64,000 bases of DNA, taken from contig NC_016489.1 of assembly GCF_000227115.2 (NCBI RefSeq), positions 620,001 to 684,000 of the forward strand. Reading direction: 5' to 3'. Positions within the stretch are counted from its first letter, which is position 1, and each line of letters opens with the position of its first letter. Source of the DNA: Naumovozyma dairenensis CBS 421 (taxonomy: Eukaryota > Ascomycota > Saccharomycetes > Saccharomycetales > Saccharomycetaceae). Below are positions 58,231-64,000 of this stretch, one piece after another. Under the pieces are notes generated by a model, which was not told the DNA's origin, ran no database searches, and saw nothing but the letters and a program-made list of their open reading frames with translations. Made by a program: the position numbers and the translations under genes.

Positions 58231-59943
58231 ATGTCTGAAGCTGCAGAAAATTCTTCTGCTCAATTAGAAACTCCAGTGGAACCCACTGTTTCCAACTCCG
58301 GTTCCCAATCTAACATGTCTGCCCCTTCAGTCAAAGATGCTAAGGACGAATTGAATGACTTTGACGTCGACCAACAACCTGTCCTTGAAATTCCAATCAA
58401 ACCTGCTTCCGCTTATGTTACTATTTCCATTTTCTGTACTATGATCGGTTTTGGTGGTTTTATTTCTGGTTGGGATACTGGTACCATTGGTGGTTTCTTA
58501 GCTCATCCAGATTATTTACGTAGATTCGGTTCCAAACATCATGACGGTAGTTACTATTTCTCTAATGTCAGAACTGGTTTAGTCGTTTCTATTTTCAATA
58601 TTGGTGGTTTAATTGGTTGTTTGACTTTAGGTGACTTAGCTAACAGAATCGGTCGTAAGATGGCTTTAGTTGCTGTTGTCATTATTTTCATTATCGGTTT
58701 AATTATTCAAATTGCTTCTATCGACAAATGGTATCAATATTTTATTGGTAGAATTATCTCCGGTATGGGTGTTGGTGCTATTTCTATTTTCTCCCCAATG
58801 TTACTATCTGAAGTTGCTCCAAAACATTTAAGAGGTACCCTAGGTTCCATGTATCAATTAATGGTTACTTTCGGTATTTTCTTAGGTGATTGTACTAACT
58901 ATGGTACTAAAGCGTATGATAACTCTGTCCAATGGAGAGTTCCATTAGGTTTATCATTTGCTTGGTGTTTGTTCATGATCGCTGCCATGTTCTTCGTTCC
59001 AGAATCTCCACGTTACTTGATGGAGGTTGGTAAAGTTGAAGAAGCTAAGGCATCTATTGCTACTTCTAATAAAGTTTCTGTTGAAGATCCAGGTGTTCAA
59101 GCTGAAATTGATTTAATTACTGCTGGTATTGAAGCTGAAAAAGCTGCTGGTAGTGCTTCATGGATGGAATTATTTTCGAGAAAAGGTAAGGTTTTCCCAA
59201 GATTATTTATGTGTTGTATGTTACAAACTTTACAACAATTGACTGGTTGTAACTATTTCTTCTACTATGGTACGGTTGTTTTCCAAGCTGTCGGTTTAAA
59301 GGATTCTTATGAGACCTCTATTGTTTTCGGTATTGTCAATTTTGCTTCCACTTTCGTTGCCTTTTACGTCGTTGATAGATTTGGTCGTCGTAGATGTCTA
59401 ATGTGGGGTGCTGCTGCTATGGTTGCTTGTTACGTTGTTTATGCTTCTGTTGGTGTCACTCGTTTACATCCTCATGGTGACGATGGTCCAACATCCAAGG
59501 GTGCTGGTAACTGTATGATTGTCTTCTCATGTTTCTTTATTTTCTGTTTCGCTTGTACTTGGGCACCAATTGCCTGGATTATTGTCTCTGAAACTTTCCC
59601 ATTGAGAATTAAACCAAAGGGTATGGCTCTTGCAAATGGTTGTAACTGGTTCTGGAATTTCTTAATTTCTTTCTTCACTCCATTTATTACCGGTGCTATT
59701 AACTTTTACTACGGTTACGTCTTTATGGGTTGTATGGTCTTTGCTTACGGTTATGTTTTCTTCTTCGTTCCAGAAACTAAGGGTTTAACCTTAGAAGAAG
59801 TTAATGAAATGTGGGAAGAAGGTATTTTACCATGGAAATCACCAAACTGGGTCCCATCCGCCAAGAGAGATGCATCCATGGACATGGAAGCTTTACAACA
59901 TGACGACAAGCCAATGTACAAGAGAATGTTCAGTAGAAACTAA
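58231..59943 (+). CDS. Hexose transporter of the HXT family
   Basis: This major facilitator sugar transporter for glucose and fructose at the plasma membrane has 570 residues, the same size as S. cerevisiae Hxt1. A Ser/Asp-rich cytosolic N-terminus (about 60 residues) precedes twelve predicted membrane segments. Family motifs: [10 protein letters not shown] in TM1, [13 protein letters not shown] after TM2, [12 protein letters not shown] in TM4, [17 protein letters not shown] before the central loop, [14 protein letters not shown] in TM7, [12 protein letters not shown], and [18 protein letters not shown] at the end. The C-terminal tail ([13 protein letters not shown]) is typical of Hxt1-Hxt4. 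Codon bias is strong, suggesting high expression. Which HXT it corresponds to cannot be decided because the family expanded independently. Confidence 0.96.
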   Translation: MSEAAENSSAQLETPVEPTVSNSGSQSNMSAPSVKDAKDELNDFDVDQQPVLEIPIKPASAYVTISIFCTMIGFGGFISGWDTGTIGGFLAHPDYLRRFGSKHHDGSYYFSNVRTGLVVSIFNIGGLIGCLTLGDLANRIGRKMALVAVVIIFIIGLIIQIASIDKWYQYFIGRIISGMGVGAISIFSPMLLSEVAPKHLRGTLGSMYQLMVTFGIFLGDCTNYGTKAYDNSVQWRVPLGLSFAWCLFMIAAMFFVPESPRYLMEVGKVEEAKASIATSNKVSVEDPGVQAEIDLITAGIEAEKAAGSASWMELFSRKGKVFPRLFMCCMLQTLQQLTGCNYFFYYGTVVFQAVGLKDSYETSIVFGIVNFASTFVAFYVVDRFGRRRCLMWGAAAMVACYVVYASVGVTRLHPHGDDGPTSKGAGNCMIVFSCFFIFCFACTWAPIAWIIVSETFPLRIKPKGMALANGCNWFWNFLISFFTPFITGAINFYYGYVFMGCMVFAYGYVFFFVPETKGLTLEEVNEMWEEGILPWKSPNWVPSAKRDASMDMEALQHDDKPMYKRMFSRN

Positions 59944-60806
59944 TCTAAATAATGATATAATGACATGACTTCTTTACCTACTTAATTACAAATTTATTTA
60001 TCTATCACTCTATATAGTTTATTCTATTTTAATTTAATTGATTTTAATTTATCATTTTTATTTATGGAAAATTTGTCCGAGAGAGCTCAGGGATTTGAAA
60101 TCTTTCTCTGTAGCTTAACTATGTAATATTAAAACCTCATCTGGGAATCCCTTATATCTTTTAAAAAATACTGATATTCGGGAAGCAGAGTTATTCTTCA
60201 CCATTTATATAGTTATAGTGTCAGTCGGCCTGTGACGTAAAAAGTTGGGAAACCAGGAATGGTATAGGTGACTGCTTTGTGCTGTTAAAGGAAGACATTC
60301 AATTGCTTCAACATAACATCTTTCCCACGACAATAACACACCCAGGTCTTCATAGGATCATTACAGATAGAGTTATTACAGTCTATATACCCAAGTTTTC
60401 TCCATTATTTGGAGTAGAAGAAGGATATTAGTGTTTTTCAAGAAAGTCAGAGATAAATCATTAAACTATAATAGTAAATCAACATTCAGTTGCTGTTTAG
60501 CATAACATATCAAAACACCTATGCATTAGACGAATAGGATGTTACACGGTAAGGAATGACAAAATTTTTGGTGTTCTTTCGTGGCTCTAAAGCCGGCTTG
60601 GGTAGTACTGGCGCACTTCCACAAGAGAGTCGGAATAGTAGAAATTCGGATGAAGTTATATTAAATTTATATTAAATTATATTAAGTTATATTAAGTTAT
60701 ATAAAAGTATTATTGGTTGGATTATTTAGTATATATAAAAGAAATTTCTAAAAGTTTGTGCGAAACAAAACAGTAACATTTTTCGTAAGTCATAACAGAT
60801 GAAGAA
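59944..60806. other. Convergent intergenic HXT / ZWF1-like
   Basis: This 863-bp spacer lies between convergent genes and has no ORF. A TTATATTAAG-type repeat at 60655-60705 consists of about five degenerate 11-base units. A less AT-rich patch lies around 60570-60640. No RNA gene was recognised. Confidence 0.5.
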
Positions 60807-62252
60807 TCACTCTAAAATACCTTTTGGACCAGTGGAACCATATGGATAAATTTCTGGTTGTGGAGCATTTGGACCTTCAACATACTTTAATAATGGAGTG
60901 AATAGAGACCAGCTGACATCTAATTCGTCATCTCTAACATAATTTGCATATTTACCTTGGAAAGCATCATAAATCAAACACTCGTAAGCTTCTGGAACCC
61001 ACTCCTTCTTATATTGTTGATCATATGTCATGTCCAATTTAATTTGGTGTAACTTATCAGCAAAACCTGGTGCTTTGGTATTAAAAGTCATGAAGATAGT
61101 TGGTTCCGGATGGAAGTGAATGACGAATTGGTTTGGTGTACAACCTTCGAACATGCCAGAAGTGTTCTTTTTGTATTGAATTCTAATTTCAACTCTATCT
61201 TCATCTAAACCCTTACCAGCTCTCATAATGATTGGAACACCTTCCCAACGATCATTGTGAATTGCAAAAGTTAATTCTGTGAAAGTTAAACACTTCGATT
61301 CTTTGTTCAAAACAGTATCATCATCCAAGTAAGAAGGCTTTTTACCATCTACGGATTTACCATATTGACCAACGGCAACGACGTTCTTTGGCCCTAAAGG
61401 TTCCATACATTTCAATAATTCTACCTTAGCATCACGGATGGCATCAGCATCATTGGATACAGGTTCTTCCATAGTAGCTAAGGTCAAGATCTGTAATAAA
61501 TGATTTTGCATAACATCTCTGATAATACCAGTTGAGTCAAAGAACCCACCACGACCTTCAGCGCCAAATGGTTCTTTAAACCAAACTTGAACACTTTCAA
61601 TGTTTTCTTTATTCCAACTTTGATTTAAGAACGGATTAGCAAATCTAGCAGTCAATAAACGTCTGACATCATCTTTACCCAAGAAATGATCAATCTTGTA
61701 AATCTCTTCTGCTCTGAATAGTGGTTTAAAACCCTTTTGCAATTCTCTTGAAGATTCTAAATCATCCCCAAATGGCTTTTCGACGATGACACGAGTAATA
61801 CCATTGTAAGCGTAAACATTCTTTTTAACTTGACTAGCGACAGTTAAGAAAATACTTGGTGGAACAGCTAAATAGAAAACACGATGAGGTTCTTGAACCC
61901 CTCTTTCATGTTCGAAATCTTCAATGGCATCATTTAACCTGATATAACCATCATCTGTATCATATTGACCTTGGATATAGGAAACCATATTGAAGAATTT
62001 TTTCATTTTAACTTCGTCATTACCAGTGGTTGATTTTCTACAGTATGGAAGACATGATTTCTTTAGCTGTTCCACAGTAACGTTGGAACGAGCATAACAG
62101 ATAATCTTGGTAGAAGGATCTAAACAACCTTCACTGTATAAACCAAATAAAGCGGGGAAGGTCTCTTTTTTAGCCAGATCACCAGAGGCACCAAAGATGA
62201 CTAAAACAGTATCCTTTTCAAATTTAACAGGTTCAGAATTGGTTTGGGTCAT
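60807..62252 (-). CDS. ZWF1: Glucose-6-phosphate dehydrogenase, divergent and short at the C-terminus
   Basis: The enzyme oxidises glucose-6-phosphate to 6-phosphogluconolactone and makes NADPH. The NADP-binding FGASGDLAKKETFPALFGL, VEKPFGDDLESS, the active site YKIDHFLGKDD and GRGGFFDSTGIIRDVMQNHLLQ are present. It has 481 residues against 505 in S. cerevisiae. It ends at EIYPYGSTGPKGILE, lacking the last roughly 24 residues, and no homologous continuation is seen downstream. The normally near-invariant segment after the active-site motif (GKELVKNLLVLRFGN in S. cerevisiae) reads GKDDVRRLLTARFAN. Identity to S. cerevisiae Zwf1 looks only moderate over the length. It may be a fast-evolving second copy rather than the main Zwf1. 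TTTTATAAAAT at about 62351 is the likely TATA. Confidence 0.88.
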   Translation of the reverse strand: MTQTNSEPVKFEKDTVLVIFGASGDLAKKETFPALFGLYSEGCLDPSTKIICYARSNVTVEQLKKSCLPYCRKSTTGNDEVKMKKFFNMVSYIQGQYDTDDGYIRLNDAIEDFEHERGVQEPHRVFYLAVPPSIFLTVASQVKKNVYAYNGITRVIVEKPFGDDLESSRELQKGFKPLFRAEEIYKIDHFLGKDDVRRLLTARFANPFLNQSWNKENIESVQVWFKEPFGAEGRGGFFDSTGIIRDVMQNHLLQILTLATMEEPVSNDADAIRDAKVELLKCMEPLGPKNVVAVGQYGKSVDGKKPSYLDDDTVLNKESKCLTFTELTFAIHNDRWEGVPIIMRAGKGLDEDRVEIRIQYKKNTSGMFEGCTPNQFVIHFHPEPTIFMTFNTKAPGFADKLHQIKLDMTYDQQYKKEWVPEAYECLIYDAFQGKYANYVRDDELDVSWSLFTPLLKYVEGPNAPQPEIYPYGSTGPKGILE

Positions 62253-63835
62253 GTTTATTGATTAATTTTTTTCTTATAGTAACGAGTTATTTTTTTTGTA
62301 AGTTTGTATTTGAGCTAAAACTTCAAAGTCTTGATGGTATTTTAAGGGACATTTTATAAAAGAAGAAAGAAATGCTGAAAAACATTATTACATGGAAAGA
62401 AGGTTTGCTTTTATATGTTTTTATAGGCTACAAGCCCAAATCTCCCATTCTGACGGGTATAATCGGGCTTATTCTCAAATAGAAGATTCCTCACTATATT
62501 CTTACCGTTAGTATCTAGTAAACCGCTTTCCTTGTAGAATCCTCGTAAGAAGACATCAATTGTATTTACGAGAACGTTTCAATCCGTCAAGTATTAACTA
62601 TTTTTATTTTACGGTATTAAGGATATATGACGGACCGGTCCTTACGTCACGTAAATAAAGGAAAGATCTCACCGCTCTTCGAGGATATTTGCCAAGCCTT
62701 TTTTCTCTGTCGGAGTATTGAAGGCGGCCTCGTGGGACTCTATTCTTTTTATGTACGTCAGCTTTTCTTAGAACCTTATTATTTTGTATGTCGCTCTAAG
62801 TAGAGACGCTAACGCAGTACTATTTCCCCGCCCCCGCAATTTGGATTATGTGTCCGGCGTTGATCACCGGAGACTCTATTCCCGCAAGTGAAAATGGCAT
62901 AGGGAAAATAAAAAGAACTTAAAGTTCCAAATATTTCCGCTCTTCATCTTCCGTTCAGCGTAAAGAAGCCACAGGAAAGTTCTTTAGGGGGGGGGGTGGT
63001 CTCACGCTTCCATCTTTCGTAATTATTTACTGCAACAACCCTCTCAAAAAATCTTTCTTATGGCCCCCTGTCGTAATTGTGTAGTTGACGTAGAGTGAAT
63101 GAAACTGCACCAAATTTTTTGCTTAGTCCTTAATATTTCCAAAAACTCCAAAGTCGCTTCTAACTGTTCACTTTCAGTCCCAAGTTTAACCTGATCGGGT
63201 TAAGGTTAGGCCTTAAAAAACCCTCAACAGGGTAACATATTTAGTATAAGGCCGTCGTCTAATATCATAAGAATAGATCGGTAATATACTTATATTGTAT
63301 CAATATGCTTTCCTACAGGAAAAATATAATTTGGAAAGCGGTTATGTTGGAAAAAATTCACAACTCCTTAGTGTGAAGCATAGTAACAAATTCGTTGTTC
63401 TCACTAGTTTACCTAAAAATCCATATTTCTTAGTATCCTAAAGAAGCCAGGTAGATATATCATATTACGTCTTTGATTTCATCCATTGTGCCATGGAGCG
63501 TTGAGACCGCTATTTAAAATAATCTATAGAAAACAACTCTTCGTTGTTTTGGGACAAGTTTTTGAAAGCGCTAAAGCATTTAGAGTGGACTCTTTAATTC
63601 CTTCGAGTTGATATCTATTGATTGCTTACCAAGTCTTGAGATATGCACTTCACTAATAAATTTAAATAAATTTATAACATTTATTATATAACTCTATATT
63701 CTATACGCATTCAGTACCTAACATTTATAGGATATACTGCTACCATATGCTTAATTTGTAACGCTACCCTGAAGCCTCGATTTGTTTTCGAGTACGGAAG
63801 CGTCCCAGATATTTAATTTAAAATTGTCGCTAAGA
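62253..63835. promoter_or_regulatory. ZWF1-like upstream region
   Basis: This 1.58 kb between two minus-strand genes has no convincing ORF. Regulatory-looking sites include the palindrome GGACCGGTCC (62633-62642), TTACGTCACGTAA directly after it (62642-62654), the dyad TCCGG-N9-CCGGA (62853-62871) and a 10-G run (62987-62996). Confidence 0.5.
62642..62654. promoter_or_regulatory. bZIP-type palindrome upstream of the ZWF1-like gene
   Basis: TTACGT-C-ACGTAA is symmetric around a central base. It combines Yap-type half-sites (TTAC/GTAA) with an ACGTCA core. It lies about 390 bp upstream of the ATG. ZWF1 is an oxidative-stress gene in yeast, so a Yap1-like regulator is plausible but unproven. 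Confidence 0.4.
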
Positions 63836-64000
63836 TTAAGCTAAAGAGTCGTGGTATACTGTAGTTCTTGGTATAGTAATTGCCCTTGCAAATAAACCAG
63901 ATAAATCTAAGAAATCCGCATTTAAATCGCTTAGCTTGGTAACTCCCAATAATCTCATAGAGAGAACTAATTCTTTAATTAAGAGCTGTGTACATAATTC
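63836..64000 (-). CDS. C-terminal fragment of a flavocytochrome b2-like L-lactate dehydrogenase (partial)
   Basis: Read on the minus strand from the window edge, 54 codons are open to TAA at 63836. The peptide includes IKELVLSMRLLGVTKLSDL, NADFLDLSGLFARAI and ends TVYHDSLA. This resembles the C-terminus of S. cerevisiae Cyb2 (an FMN- and heme-containing L-lactate cytochrome c oxidoreductase of the intermembrane space), where ELE-SM-LLGVT, LLDLS-L-AR and VLYNEVY occur in the same order. The last 10 or so residues of Cyb2 (EGPTLTEFEDA) are absent, so the protein ends early. The start and the catalytic domain lie outside the window, so it could also be a Cyb2 paralogue. Confidence 0.75.
   Translation of the reverse strand, partial: ELCTQLLIKELVLSMRLLGVTKLSDLNADFLDLSGLFARAITIPRTTVYHDSLA

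Noticed and set aside
62853..62871. CGG/CCG dyad considered as a Gal4 site
   Set aside because: The spacing between CGG and CCG is 9 bases, not 11.

Overview
This window is nuclear DNA from a budding yeast of the family Saccharomycetaceae. The genes are compact and mostly intronless, the sequence is AT-rich, the proteins carry long Asn/Gln runs, and nearly every gene has a recognisable Saccharomyces cerevisiae orthologue. The gene order is a mosaic of short blocks known from S. cerevisiae, joined differently. Long poly-N/poly-Q tracts, a Dicer-like gene and a hAT-type non-autonomous element suggest a post-duplication relative such as Naumovozyma or Kazachstania. The species assignment is inference.

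Layout. (1) 1-10147: POP2 and BRE5, adjacent in S. cerevisiae, are here separated by about 6.5 kb that holds only relics, the clearest being a GATA-factor pseudogene. (2) 10763-25525: RPS28, SWT1, SEY1, GET4, DDP1, a YRR1/YRM1-type zinc-cluster factor and a DCS scavenger decapping gene. This order fits an inversion between YRR1 and YRM1 relative to S. cerevisiae. (3) 26106-30760: convergent GLN4 and a sphingoid base kinase (LCB4/LCB5) whose promoter has a cluster of pleiotropic drug response elements. (4) 31446-42121: PRB1 (signal peptide in a different frame), SOM1, PCM1, HAT2 and POL5, a conserved block. (5) 43059-44623: tRNA-Leu(UAA) and an unidentified Asn-rich gene. (6) 45510-50664: convergent ACO2 and ECM25. 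(7) 51102-54001: CHA1 facing a decayed Dicer/RNase III gene. (8) 54002-58230: 4.2 kb without a convincing gene, with a 263-bp hAT-like MITE and a hexose-transporter promoter. (9) 58231-64000: a hexose transporter (HXT), a divergent C-terminally short glucose-6-phosphate dehydrogenase (ZWF1-like), and the C-terminal end of a flavocytochrome b2-like gene (CYB2-like) cut by the window edge.

The genes do not form one pathway. Local themes are RNA metabolism (POP2, BRE5, SWT1, DCS, the Dicer relic), drug response and sphingolipids (the zinc-cluster factor; the PDRE-controlled kinase), vacuolar and mitochondrial proteolysis (PRB1, SOM1), and sugar uptake and oxidation at the right end (HXT, ZWF1-like, CYB2-like).

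The strongest points for a second look are: the Dicer-like gene, which lacks all the RNase III catalytic acids at their usual positions and is frameshifted in an A8 run inside its second dsRNA-binding domain; the hAT-like element; the PRB1 frameshift; and the PDRE cluster.
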